A stretch of 64,000 nucleotides of DNA from Dioscorea cayenensis subsp. rotundata (GCF_009730915.1 NC_052484.1:868001-932000); one strand, 5' to 3'; shown: positions 48,101 through 60,759, counted from the stretch's first letter. Notes: a model not told the origin generated them from the sequence alone. Program-made: numbers and translations.

Positions 48101-50738
48101 ATATAGAAAGTTATATTTACTCTACACTTTTATTTTTCATTTTCTCATTATGGATGAGGGGAAAAAAGTAAAAATTAATTTGATTTTTAATGAAATTTTT
48201 TATTGGTTTCTACAAGCACATAAGCAACTATAATTGTTTTTTAAAAAGCTTTTGAATAGTTATAAAAATAAAAAATACCTTATAAATATATAGCATTTAA
48301 AGCAGTCAAATATTAAAGTTTTTTTTTTTCCTCATAACAATGTATATTTAAGAATTGTTCAAGGGTTTATAAATATTTTCTTTTGAAAAGTAAGGAAATA
48401 AAATCTAGAAGGAAGAAACAAAAGTAAAAAAAAAATTAACAAAAACTCTAGCTATCTCATCTAACAAATAAAAATGAAAAATAACCATAAAAAAAATATA
48501 AAAACCAATGTTTTAAAAGTATTCTTATGCGAACACAAAATATTTGAAAATTCACTTATAATAAACATTTATATTTTTCTCGATAAAATTTTCCGCTTTA
48601 AACAAGAGTTAATTACATATATAAATTTATACGTACGTACCCTTGTGAAAGCATTGCGCATAGATGACCTTATATAACGATCGACAGCGGTATCCCGCTC
48701 GAAGACACTGTTGGCGATGCCGGAAACATCCTCATTGTTGATGATCCTAGAGGTGGTGAGAGCAAGAGCAAGAATGTTGTCCAAATTAGCTACGGTGGTC
48801 CTGTCAAAGTTGTCATGGTAGTCAAGTAGCCTTTTCTCAGCCCAAGTTTGCATTGATGCTAATGTGGTTGATAAAACCTTTGCATAGCCTGGTTCTCTTT
48901 CAGTTCTCTTTGCATCATTTGCAACATCTGTTAGCATTGCTAGTGTTGCTGTCATTAGGTCTGGCTCCACCTTTTTAATTTCACATTAAAATCAATTATT
49001 TGTGCGTCAATGAAAGTTAATTAATATTGTTGTTATTTAATATAAGGGATTTATTTGAATTATTGAAAAAAAAATTTCTTAAAAAAAAATTATATCATGT
49101 AAAGTAGTTGATAATGTATGAAAGAAAAAAAGGTTTTTATTTTAAAAAAATAATTGCATGAAGAGATTATCCATCTACAAAATAAACTAAAAATAGTCAT
49201 GATTTGCATAAATAATATATGTTTATATATAATGGTTCATATAAAATGAATGTTCATTTTCTTTTTTAGCAAAGAAAAATATAGCTATATTTAACCTCTT
49301 ATTAGTAAATCATTGAGTAAACATAATTTAGTAGGAAAAAATAGAGAAAATTTTGAATATTCAATATCCCATCAGTCTATATCTAATGGTTACTAAAATT
49401 TCACACCTCATTCTTTCTTTTAAATAGATTTTGGTTCTTTCTAGCAATATAAAAAACAAAAAAACCAAAATTCTTATGATAAAAATACCATACTAACAAC
49501 ATTTTTTTTTCTTTCACACTAATGCCTGTCCAATGTAACATAATAGAGTAAAAACAAAGTTAAAAATAATAAATTTTTCAAAATATATATATATAAGCAC
49601 TTAATCAAGTAAATTCTTGTAAATTTGAGTGTATTTTATGACAAACCTGGCCAGTAAGAACATACTGCTGAAAGAGCACCCAAGTGAAGCACACATTATG
49701 GATCATTCTATTAAGTCCAAGAGTAGACCAAGTTCTTTTCATTAGCTCAACAAGCTCATCAACTTCATCAAGAACAATTGTCTCATCCCGAAGATCGAAA
49801 ATCGATTGTAGAAGAGCAAGATATAGATGTACATTGATCGGGAATCCGTCGACCCAATGACATACTTCCGACGGTGCACCGTTCGCGCTACGCCAAGCTA
49901 AATTGAGCACACCATTACATAGAAGCCGCATTTGATCGGAATTTTTGCCAGTGTCAATAGGCTTGAGCTCACTTGATCGGAAAACTTCACGGAGACGGAC
50001 CGCCGTGGAGTTTAGCCGGTCTAGCGGAATGGATGGGTGGAGGAGGAGGCCGGCTTCGAGAATTTTTAGTTGCCGACGTTGCCATGAATGATACTCTTGT
50101 GCATCACTGAATTCTGAGGGCTTTAATTGACGGAGAAGCTCTAGAGGGAGGATTATTGTCTCTGCTCTTCTTCCTGTCTGTATGCATAATGTTGAAAATC
50201 TTATACATTATGATCTACTTATGAAGTAAAAGAGTAATGTTATAATTATTAGAAATTTATAATTGTATAGAAGATGTGGACTTGTGTTTATGTGTACTAA
50301 TGAACTTGGAATGGATTACTTGTCAAAAAGCCTTAAAGCCTAATGACTTCACCATTATTTATCCTATATATATATATATATATGCACATAACACTTTGTT
50401 AGTACATTCGATGTGAGATTATTTTTAGTTCTAATAATAATTAAGAATGATTAATCATCATGTCGAGAGTTTAACCCATATTCACAATAATGGTTAAGGG
50501 TTTCTGCTTTGTCTATATCTATTAAAGAAATGATTATTCCAAATTAAGTAAATTTTTACTATTTCACAAAATTAATGGGTACATTTCTGATATATTATTA
50601 GAAATCAATTTATTTTTCATGTATAAAAAGCTCATGGAGTATCAAAATTTGTGTAGTTTAAAATTAGTTTTCAATAATTAATGTCTATTTCAATAATTCA
50701 ACAATCATCAAATATACTCAATGAACATGCAGACCTCT

Positions 50739-50791
<53 letters not shown>

Positions 50792-52048
50792 TTTACACAC
50801 ATACATATATAAATTAAAGTTTTTATTATAATTTCCTTTAGAGTTTCCCTACATGAAATGGAGTTTAGTTTCAAATTTATTTTCACCTACATTAACCAAG
50901 TATATTGCATAAGTTAAAAGAATTTCATACTTCTAATGATATCAACTCTGTTTTTTCAAAACTACTAACGTTCGAGTAAATTTTTCCGTAGGTCACCAAA
51001 CTACGTATTTTTTCTTCATTTAAGTGTCCAAACTTTAATTTGAATCAAAATGATTACTCAAGTTTAATTCTGTTTCACTGACATGTTACTCAAACAATTT
51101 TGGCTTATATTTATTGATGTGGAGTCCGAGATTTCTCAATCAACATGTCTACATCACCAATGTAAATCATATCATCTTATCTAGCATATAATGATTGAGA
51201 AATTCCGACCTTCACATCAATATATAAAAGGCTTAATTTGTGTGGGTGACTTACCGGTAAAACAAAATCAAAGTTGAATAACCGTTTTGATTCAAATTAA
51301 AGTTTTGACACCCAAATGAAAAAAAAGAAGGCATGATTTGGTAACTTACTAAAAAATTTACTCACTAACGTTCATATCGTTAAATTTTAATCTAACGGTT
51401 ATGGACTATATGATATACAGTATAATTGTACTAATTGTTATTGTGCTCAACTCCAGAGATGTTTTCTAATATATATATATATATATTAACAAATCTCACC
51501 TGACCAACAAGAGTGCGCATAAGGGTCTTGCGAAGCCGGTGATCGCTCTGCTCAGTGACCTTCATTTGCTGCCGCATTATCTCAGCCGACGTCATCGGAC
51601 GTTTAACTTTAGGCGAGTTCGCTCCAGAGCCACCACCACCACCGCCGCCGCCGCCGCCGGAGCCACCAACAACACCGCCGCCAATACTCATTGGTCTCAT
51701 CATAGAGGCTCTACTCCTCTTCAAACCAAGTGACTTTTTAATCCTACTTGTGACCACCATCATCCCTGTCCCTCCTTTAGGGCCCAAGAGAGAACCGGAG
51801 AAATCTCCGGTGGCGGCGCCGCCGTCTTGAGAGGTGGAGGAAGGGTAGAAGGAAAGAGGAGAACGGCCACCGAAGCCGGGAGAGGAGCGGCAGGACATGA
51901 AGAAGAGTTCATAGGCGGTCTCTCGAAGATCGGAGCGGCGAAGAGAGTCGATGATGCCGAAGGGCCATTCTAGCTCTTTGTCGTCGGAGAAATCTGCGTC
52001 GGCGTCCGACATGGAGATCGATGATCCCACCGACGCATGCCGCCCCAT
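45195..52048 (-). CDS. MUN-domain protein related to PATROL1 (plant Unc13-like; one-base break)
   Basis: Plant Munc13-like protein (formerly DUF810). PATROL1, a relative, guides plasma-membrane delivery of a proton pump in guard cells; that role is not proven here. Exons on the minus strand: 52048-51500, 50177-49647, 48970-48641, 47922-47464, 47153-46966 and 46165-45195, about 1008 residues. Recognised: LEWPFGIIDSLRRSDLRETA, SCRSSPGFGGR, SRIKKSLGLKRS, KRPMTSAEIMRQQMKVTEQS, VCHWVDGFPINVHLYLALLQ, FSPALKRWHPVPTALAVGTL, VVEDSADCEDGGKGVVREMV, RPSTSRGTQRLYIRINTLH and MPPTTGRWNRADPNTLLRVL. These place it in the Arabidopsis At2g33420/At1g04470 branch rather than PATROL1 itself. A Gly-rich run lies at about residues 125-142. 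Exon 5 has one extra base in a four-base homopolymer (46980-46983); removing it restores TAFVASCG and the splice phase. Intron 1 holds a MITE and intron 5 a tandem array. Confidence 0.9.
46200..46805. repeat. Tandem array in intron 5 of the MUN gene, about 118-bp unit
   Basis: Four to five units carry TCATGCAATGCAGTAAATAT, then CTTCCAAATGAGAAGAACAT, TGTGTATGAGTTCATGAAAT, GCAGTAAAAACATACAAGAT and TTTTAACTATGAATTGAAAG. Units begin near 46265, 46387, 46510, 46640 and 46752 (short). On the gene's strand each unit includes TTTACTGCAT, very like the true exon 6 acceptor ACTGCAATGCAG at 46166. Confidence 0.85.
50741..50789. repeat. (TA)n microsatellite in MUN intron 1
   Basis: An almost pure run of about 24 TA units. 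Other long TA runs in the window lie at about 5431, 24140, 34053 and 55527. Confidence 0.9.
50974..51363. mobile_element. Mutator-like MITE with long inverted ends in MUN intron 1
   Basis: Ends are GAGTAAATTTTT on the left and its near-inverse AAAAAATTTACTC on the right. The arms run about 125 bp through GGTCACCAAACTACG, AAGTGTCCAAACTTTAA and TTGAATCAAAATG. A perfect direct repeat ACTAACGTTC lies at 50964-50973 and 51364-51373. Length 390 bp, no coding capacity. It sits between exons 1 and 2 of the MUN-domain gene. Confidence 0.87.
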
Positions 52049-53340
52049 TCTTCCTCTTTCCTTAATTTTTAGTCCTTAATTTTCTCTCTCTCTCTCTTTC
52101 TCTCTTTGTTCCTCAAAGACCTAATGAGGAGGTGAATCAGAGGTTAGAGAGAAGGGAGATAGAGGTGGGGTTGTCCGCATTCTTAGAGGGGTGTGTGAAG
52201 AATAGGAAAAGAATAGATGTACGTTGTTGCATGGAAATGCCATGCAATGTGTGTACGTGTATTGGAAATTAAGGTGGTCTAATTATGTATATATATATAT
52301 ATAATAAGGGTGTTTTGGTCATTATACATCTGTAATAATCTCTCTGTATGTGACCTATGTGTCATGACGATGGACGTTGCATTAGAAAGCCATGCAAAAG
52401 CGGAATTTGTACTACTAATTATATATATAATTAGGGTGTTTTTGTCATTATACATCTCTCATGATCTTTGTGTTTGTGTGTGTGATGCCGTCATCACTAG
52501 GGTGTTAGCGAAATCATCCAACAAACACGGTTTTGTGGTAATTATAATAAATCGAATATGACTCATCCTTATTTATTGAATTGTCTCAATTTAATAATTT
52601 TTAAAATAAAAAATAACAATTTTTTAATATAATTATCAACATATTTTTATATTATATAATAAATAAATAACAAAATTTATACACCTATAATTAAAAATGA
52701 GCAACGTCTTAATTCCGTGATAGTTACCATGAAACCAAGTTCACAGAATTATCTTGGATCTATAGTACTATCACAAAACCGTGTCTATAGGATCATCATC
52801 CATTGTGCTGATGGACGTTAAATGAAAAAGGCCATCCAATGTCTTGGGAAAAAAAATTGTTATTACTAATTTTATATAATAACTAGTGAGGGTGTTTTTG
52901 TCATTAAACATTTGTAAATATCTCTGTGTGACCTAAGGAGAAGGTGTCTTAGAGGTAAGGGTTGTCCGCATTCTTAGAAGACGTTGCATGGCTTTCCCAT
53001 GCAACGTGGAAGGTGGTTACTACTAATTATATATAGTAAGGGTGTTTTAGTCATTAAACACCTCTAAGCATCTTTGTGTACCTTTGGCTCTCTGAGGAGA
53101 AGGTTGTCATTATACACCTCTAGATCTAGGATCTAATTTTTTTGGATGGCTATGGTCTAAACCTTAATAATATTTTAAGGATGCATTAACATATAATGAT
53201 GATGTACATCATTATATATAGATGCTTCATTGTAGGAACTTAAAAGATGGAGATAAATTAAATAAATGCATATTAAGATAAGGGTATGTTTTGTCATTAT
53301 ACATCCCTAGGTATCTTTTTTGTGCTTCACTATAACATTA
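52049..53340 (-). promoter_or_regulatory. MUN gene leader and a degenerate repeat series upstream
   Basis: A CT/GA-rich leader (about 52080-52110) and the first 200 bp upstream are followed by degraded copies of the same DNA. AGGGTGTTTTGGTCATTATA-like words occur near 52307, 52434, 52887, 53038 and 53281. GTTGTCCGCATTCTTAGA occurs near 52170 and 52957. Inverted words built on TTGCATGG...CCATGCAA occur near 52226 and 52982, with weaker ones near 52375 and 52813. Confidence 0.7.
52981..53007. promoter_or_regulatory. Perfect 11-bp inverted repeat carrying CATGCA
   Basis: ACGTTGCATGG (52981-52991) and CCATGCAACGT (52997-53007) are exact inverses separated by five bases. The arms contain ACGT and CATGCA, the cores of bZIP and B3 (RY) sites. 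A weaker version lies at about 52221-52251, nearer the gene. Confidence 0.6.
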
Positions 53341-55514
53341 TAGAGATGTAGATTAATTTAGTTGTGGTTACTAATAAGGCTTCACTTCATATATAACATC
53401 TAATCCTTCACTTAATTAATATATCATGAGAATTAATGGTATACATGATGTACTTTATCGGCTTGCTAAAGGGGATAAAAACAAAATACAAATTAAGGGT
53501 ATTTAGGGTATTTCATTATATCTTTTTGTTAATTTTTTATAGTTATTAATAACATGTTAATTTAACTTATAAATGGTTTTTCATGTGTATGTGTTACCAT
53601 CTAAGATCTTTATCTGTCTATAACTCAAGCATTATTTATTTACCGTAACTTCAAAGTATAGTCTTTTCAATGTGATAAAGTTACATAGTGTTTATTTATT
53701 TATTTATTGATAAAAGGGTGTCCCATGGGTTTACCTCCATATTGTGGTCATAATGGCATTTTGAATAATCATGGTCGATTACTTTTTGCCCATAATTAAA
53801 AACAGTAAAACATAAATATGCTGATTTCCGTTTAATTTTCACATGCAAGGATGGAACCATTCACAATAGTTAAATAGCTGTGCATTCACTCTTTTGTTAT
53901 AATCTGTATAATATGTTATAATTTAATATTTTTTAAAAATTATGGCATATTGCCATATGGGTTGTTTTGGTATTTATTTTAGAGTATAGAATTATGATAT
54001 AAAATATGTATTATGGTATAAAAAATATTTCCTTTTTTTATTGTAAAAAGTCTCTTTTTTTTATCCAACCTCTAGCCATCGGTCGGCTAATCTTCGGTGA
54101 TATAGCGGAGGTTCACCGGTGGTCCGACCGACCTCCGGTGCCGGCCACCGGTCCACTGGCAGCCGGTTGTCTATTAGCTGCTGGCTTCTGGCGACCGGCC
54201 ACTAGTGGTTCGGCCATTGACCGACTGGTCTCTGGTGACACATCGGCGCTCCACTGGTGGTCTGGCTGACCTCCAGCAATCAGCTATTAATCCACCGATA
54301 ATTCGATCACCAACTGGCAGGTCTCCATAATTTTTTTTAATTTTATTAACGAAACACTCATTCTGTGAAAATAAAATATATTATAATTTCAATAATAATT
54401 ATTTGCACTTCCTATATAATAAAATTATGTCATATATTTTTATTTTACAGGCAAACAGGCGTGAACACCAGGAATCAAACCTGCATCGTTATTTTGAAAG
54501 GGCAGATGTTATAGTTGGCATTATTTAATTTTTTTTAACAACTCTAATTGAAACTGAACATAAATTTTAATCGAATTGGCTAATAAAACCCTATTTATTT
54601 AATCATGAGACCTAATTCTAAATTGAGCCACACCAACTTCCAACTATTTCCCTTCAAGTTAGGGTACCCCATCCAGCAGGGTCCACCAAGAAAACACTGA
54701 AGTTTGCAATAAAATAACTAAACTGGCATCTCGCTGTCAAGTTTGGTCAAACCCAACAAAGTGTACAAATATCACTAAATTGATACATGGAGTAATTGAG
54801 TTCATCCAAAGTTCAGTGTTATCTCCACCACATGGCTCATGCATCGCACCCTTCATTTATTATGAATATTTTTATTTTTATATAAAATCCTATTCTTCCA
54901 ATCAAAATGTTCCAAGTGTTTTGAACCATTAATTTCAATAGTACAAACATTGTAGGGTCCTCTTAAAGTTGACACTTGTCACTTGTTAATGTGGAGGGAC
55001 CTTGTTTCATTGTGGCCATAAATGAGTTTTCTCTACTTGGACTTATGGCCATGCATTCACTTTCTTTCTCCTTCTCTTGTTTGATAATATTTAGCCAATT
55101 ATCCTAAACCCATCTTCAAATTTAAATTGATTTTGTGGTTCTAAATACTTACCATCTCAAACATTATTTCTCAATTAAATAAATAATCATATATTGCTTT
55201 GATCGTAATTTTTTATATATATATATATATACAGGACGAAAACATATACAATCAGGGAAATAAGCACAATAACACCCATGCATTCTTGGTTGACACAGGA
55301 GAATTGATTTACAAGACTGTATCCACAACCGGGATCTTTATTATCATTATGTTCAATTTATTTAGAAACCAGATAACGAGTGTTTTACAAGCAATGTTTT
55401 TCTTAATGGGACTAGTGTCACTAAACCAAAAGTTTTTTTTTAAGAAATATAATTCTTATAAAAAAATATTATGTGCTAAAAGCTATTTTATTTTTATCAT
55501 ATTTTTCAATAATA

Positions 55515-55545
<31 letters not shown>

Positions 55546-56642
55546 CTGTAAATGAATAAAAATATTTTACCAAGTATGAATTTTGTAAGGTTATATACCT
55601 TTCTTGGTTGCTTTGATTTTTAATTTTTTGTTTTTAATTTTTATTTTGGCTTGTGCTTGCCAAAGTAACTACAATAACACAGCTGAAAAATAAAATAAAA
55701 GGCTTTCTTTGGATATAGTGATTGAAAATGAAATAATTAGCATTAAAATTCAATGGCAATCCTTTATTAGATGATGTTGTTAATATCAATCCAAAGGTTT
55801 TCACATTGGATGAATCAATATACCTAACTCAAGTTCTTGGAAGTTAGTCTTATATGATTGTTTTACTTGCCCTCATGATATGAACCTTTTAACCCTTATC
55901 TTTTGTATTAATGTGTCACAAAAACTTAGTATATTCAATCAATACGATAAAACCGATCAAGTAAATCAGACAGAAAATATTTGATTTTTTTTTAATATTC
56001 AACCATTTGGATCAAACTTAAAAAAAAATGCAGCTTGATTCGAGTTTAATTCTTCAAAATAAAATCTTAACTTTTAACTTTGAGAGCAGAATAAAATATC
56101 AATTTTTCTCTTTTCTTTTAATTGAAATGGCTTATTTACTAAAAAAATATATCAACTTTCTTATTGTATCCGGATTATGTTTAAGATGTTCAAAAATCCA
56201 TAATAAAAATATTATAAATTTATCAAATTAACTCAATCATGTAAAAAAAAATTTGTCTTATTTGACTTTTTAACTCAAATCAGTTTAGTACAAGTTTAGT
56301 TTTTCTCAACCATTCAAACTGAACTTGTAAAAAAATGTACTTCGGCTCAAGTTAAATTCACTGTGATGCTAAAAAAACAAAAAACTCAATTCTGTAAAAT
56401 CAAGATTAAATCATCAAACTCAACTGTTTTTAGTACTAGTGTTTTTTTACCTAATTACTTAGGTTTGATAGGTTTGATTTAGGTGGAAATTTCACAGTAA
56501 ACAAACCAAATTTTAGGTGAAAATATCCCATGCAAATGGAATGACCTCTCTTTTTCTCAACTGCCACTTGCTTTATATAAAGAGGCCAAGGTTTCATCCA
56601 CATGAACTCCCAACTACATCTCCATCTCCTTCTTTAACTCCA
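53341..56642. other. Spacer upstream of the NPF gene
   Basis: AT-rich except for the GC-rich block at 54060-54320 and a tRNA-like word near 54465 (CCAGGAATCAAACCTGCATC). A (TA)n run lies at about 55520-55545. Open frames at 54006, 55199 and 56028 show no family features. Confidence 0.5.
54060..54320. repeat. GC-rich block of short CCGGTGG/CCACCGG-like words
   Basis: About 250 bp of GC-rich DNA in an AT-rich spacer, built of short related words such as TCACCGGTGGTCCGACCGAC, CGGCCACCGGTCCACTGG and CGACCGGCCACTAGTGG. It resembles the subterminal repeats of some DNA transposons, but no ends or duplication were found. An open frame across it (54006-54269) is not convincing. Confidence 0.4.
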
Positions 56643-59084
56643 ATGGCAGAGCTTCCAGAGGTTGCCAATGGATGTGATCATGAGCTCACAAAGGATGGCA
56701 CTGTTGATCTCAAAGGCCGGCCTTGTTTTCGATCCCGGGGAGGCCGATGGAAAGCTTGTTCTTACATAGTAGGCAAGCCTTCTTCCAATTTTATCTCAAG
56801 TGTTCGAATTTTTCGTATTTTATCATACAACAATATATCAATAAGAACAAGTATAACTCTTTGTTTGGTTTTTTTATAGGATATGAAGTGTTTGAAAGAA
56901 TGGCATTTTATGGGATTGGAGCAAATCTAGTGTTGTATCTCACCACAAAGCTGCATGAAAACACTGTTTCATCTGCAAACAATGTCACAGACTGGGCTGG
57001 AACTGTGTGGATGACACCGATCATCGGCGCATACATCGCCGATGCTTTTCTTGGTCGTTACTGGACTTTCGTCTTCTCTTCAATCATCTATCTCATGGTA
57101 CTCATCTTTTTCGTATTGTCTTTTATAATTTTCTCTATTGAATCTTTACCATAGCATCGAGTTTGATACAGGGGATGATACTTCTAACTTTAACCGTTTC
57201 GATTCCGTCACTAAGACCGCCAAAATGCGGCAACGAACAAAATGAATGTGATATCCATGCAAGTAAGTTTCAAGTGGGAATTTTCTATTGTGCATTGTAC
57301 ATAATTGCGATCGGAACAGGCGGAACAAAGCCGAACATATCGACAATGGGAGCCGATCAATTCGATGATTTCCACCCAAAAGAAAGGTCTCAAAAGCTCT
57401 CATTCTTCAACTGGTGGATGTTCAGCATTTTCTTTGGCACTCTCTTTGCTAACAGTATCCTTGTGTACATTCAAGATCATGTCGGTTTCGCAGTCGGTTA
57501 TGCGTTACCGACTTTCGGTCTCATGTTCTCTGTTCTTGTCTTCTTAATTGGGACACCATACTATAGACACAAGTTACCATCTGGAAGTCCTTTTACAAAG
57601 ATTGCTGCAGTTTTAGTCGCAGCTATTAGGAAATCAAATGTTCCACTTCCTGATGATCCTAATGAACTTCATGAACTTCATGATAAAGAGTATGCTAGAC
57701 TTGGCAAGTTTCGAATCAGCTCCACTCCTTCTTTAAGGTATGAATTCTCACATTCATCTTACAATTAGTTATTCATTAAAGTTTAATTTGATTCAATGAC
57801 TAGAGTTATAAGAACATACAGCTTTGGAGATGTCAAATAAAAATTCCTTTTTTTGATTTTTCAGATTTGATAAATGTTGGTTGATCATATATTCCATTTA
57901 AATTATATGATTCAAAGTATCATTTTCTTCTTGATCCCTTTGAATTCCATATTCAAAGTTGCAATCTGATCTATTTATATGATTCAAGAATTGATTTGAT
58001 AACTTATTCTGCACCTAAACTATAGATCAATCTTCTTCTAGAAACATTTCTTGTATTAAAAAAACCAGTGAAAATATACCTGGATGATCTTTGTATAAAT
58101 CTAATATAACTAGAATTCTGTGTATAAATAGAGCTGTACTCTTATACTTGAATATAACAATCAATGAAACAGTGTATTTTCTTTTACTAAGAATACATAT
58201 TTGCAGGTGTCTGAACAAAGCTGCTGTAAAAACAGGGGATGGAGAAACAGAGTGGAAGTTATGTACAGTGACACAAGTAGAAGAAACAAAGCAAATGATC
58301 AAGATGTTACCAGTGCTAATAGTTACATTCATCCCAAGTGTCATGATTGCTCAAATCAACACTCTCTTCATCAAACAAGGAACGACGCTAGAACGAAACA
58401 TCGGCCGGCACTTCCAAATCCCTCCGGCGAGTCTCACCGCCTTCGTGACACTCTTCATGCTCATAAGCCTTTTACTCTATGACCGCCTTTTCGTACCGGT
58501 GATACGAAAATACACGAAGAATCCCAGAGGCATCACACTGCTGCAAAGAATGGGAATTGGTATGGTTCTTCACATAATAATCATGTTAACTGCTTCATTG
58601 GTGGAGAGAAAAAGACTAAGTGTGGCGAAACAATACGGTCTTACCGATCAAAAAGGCGATAATTCCGCTTAGCATATTTATACTTTTACCACAGTTTGCA
58701 TTAATGGGAGTTGCAGATACATTTGTGGATGTTGCTAAGATTGAGTTTTTCTATGATCAAGCACCTGAAAGCATGAAAAGTTTAGGGACATCTTATTTCA
58801 CAACAAGTTTGGGAGTTGGGAATTTTTTGAGTAGCATATTGTTATCAACAGTGGCAGAAATAACAAAGAGGAATGGAAGCAAAGGATGGATTCAGGATAG
58901 CTTGAATAGCTCTCATTTGGATTATTATTACTTGTTTTTTGCTGTTCTGAGTGGTGTTAATCTGGTGTTCTTTTTGGTTGTTTCTAAGTACTATGTTTAT
59001 AATACTGATGTTGTTCACCATGGGATTGAAATGAAGCAATCCAGTGTCATGCTGTCAAAGATTGCAGCTAGTGGTGATTCATGA
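56643..59084 (+). CDS. NPF5-type nitrate/peptide transporter family protein (one-base break)
   Basis: Proton-coupled transporter of the plasma membrane or tonoplast (NPF/POT family), closest by eye to Arabidopsis NPF5.2/PTR3. Substrate not predictable. Exons: 56643-56772, 56880-57097, 57172-57737 and 58207-59084, about 596 residues. It begins MAELPEV and has [10 protein letters not shown], the ExxER proton-coupling motif in [105 protein letters not shown] and [15 protein letters not shown]. Twelve membrane spans are expected. Intron 1 seems to be GC-AG (GTAG/GCAAGC). Exon 4 has one extra A in a five-base run (58650-58654): removing it gives [16 protein letters not shown], as the family requires, and fits the exon length. 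As written, the frame stops after GDNSA at 58670-58672. Confidence 0.9.
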
Positions 59085-60704
59085 TTCCCAAAAACCAAGG
59101 AATGAAAACAGTTATTTTATAACAATATCATTGTCTCTAATATTGTGTATATTATATATACATGTATGTATGTACATTACTATTATTATTATTATTTTTA
59201 CAATGTGGACATACTACCACAAATATTTTATTTACAGTTTTAATTACACATTGAGAGAGAGCGTAGAACTCTCAAATTTTTTTTAGAAAGTCAAATATTT
59301 TATCATTTAACTAAAATTATTATAGTTTATGTCCAAAAATAAAGGAAAGAGGTTTTAACTAACTCCTATTCAATTAAAAATGGTGCAAATAGATTTAAAT
59401 TAATCATTATCACTTGATTAAGGCATAGATAAATTTATTTTTAAGGAAATATGTAAAAAAATCAACTAGATTTTTTTTATATTAATATAACAAGTGCATG
59501 TATAATCAGGGTGTACTTATGATTAGAAATTAATCAACCATGCGTTTCCATCCTATGGTACAAGGATTGGATTGTATACTGGGATCTTACACTAGCAACT
59601 TTTTATCACTATTGTGTTCAGAGTGTTTTTACTCAAGTAATGAAAGTCTTACAAACTAAGCTTTACTCATGAGCCAGTATTGTTAGAGCTAATGTCTTAC
59701 GGTAAAATTCAAATAGATTTAAGATCTATTGCAAGTAGAAAACTCCTATAAAAGATATTTTAAAAAAAAAACCAATTATACATGTGTTAAGATTTTTATT
59801 TATTTATTTATTTATTTTAGGTTGACCAAAATTGAATTTTATCATTAAAATAGTCAAATTTATAATAGGAAAAATGATCACCAAAATACCTAAGCTTAAA
59901 ATAAAGAAATAAAATAAAATAAGCTTATGAAGTTAAATATCAATCAAACTTTGACACGGCCTACACCAACTTTTTAATAATATAATGTAGAAGATAAGAG
60001 TTTGAAGGTGTAATAAAATGGTATAATTCTTAATTTTATATATTTATTTGGTTATTATGATCTTGTTTTTAAATTTTATTTTTTAGAAATAAGAATGAGA
60101 CATTTTTGTTTTTATATTTGTTTTTAAACTCAAGAAGTTATCGATGAACTCTTTTTTGAGTTGGCTGATACTTTAAAAATCAATTCAACGTCGCTATATA
60201 TTTATGTGTGTATATTAACCAAAAGGCCAAAACAAGTCAATAGTTTTCAAAAAAAAAAATTGAATTTTTGTGAGACAATGACTTTTACTTGCATAATGAA
60301 AATGGAGATGTAGATTTTGATAGCTCCTTAGTCCTTACATTATGATTAATCATTTTCTAGAAACTTTTGCTAGACATTTTAGCCAATCACATATCATTAA
60401 AATTTTGTATCTTTTACAATTTTATTTATAGTAGTGGTTTTTTTAAAATAAAAAATGATTTACTTATATTTATAAAACTAAATTATAAGAGTTTTATGGC
60501 GTTCACAAAATTGAATATAATAACTAAAATACTGCAGCCTAAAATAAAAGAAAACAATAATAAAACCTAAATTTAATATAAAACATAAAATAAAAATAAG
60601 TTTCGGAATCTAAATATAAATCAAACTTGACGTACATCGTATTTCAATTTTTTAAAATAGTATAATTTAGAAAAGGGGAGCATGTAAAAACATAGTATAA
60701 ATTT

Positions 60705-60759
60705 TTTTTTTTTAAAAAGTGGATAAACCACAATCATTCATTCAAAAACCCTAACGAAC
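60705..60759 (-). mobile_element. Very short 5'-truncated retroposon
   Basis: Direct repeats AACATAGTATAAATTT at 60689-60704 and 60760-60775 enclose only 55 bp. On the minus strand this reads GTTCGTTAGGGTTTTTG... to GGTTTATCCACTTTTT and an A run. A polyA tail with a 16-bp duplication is the signature of LINE-driven insertion; the body is too short to assign. Confidence 0.8.
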
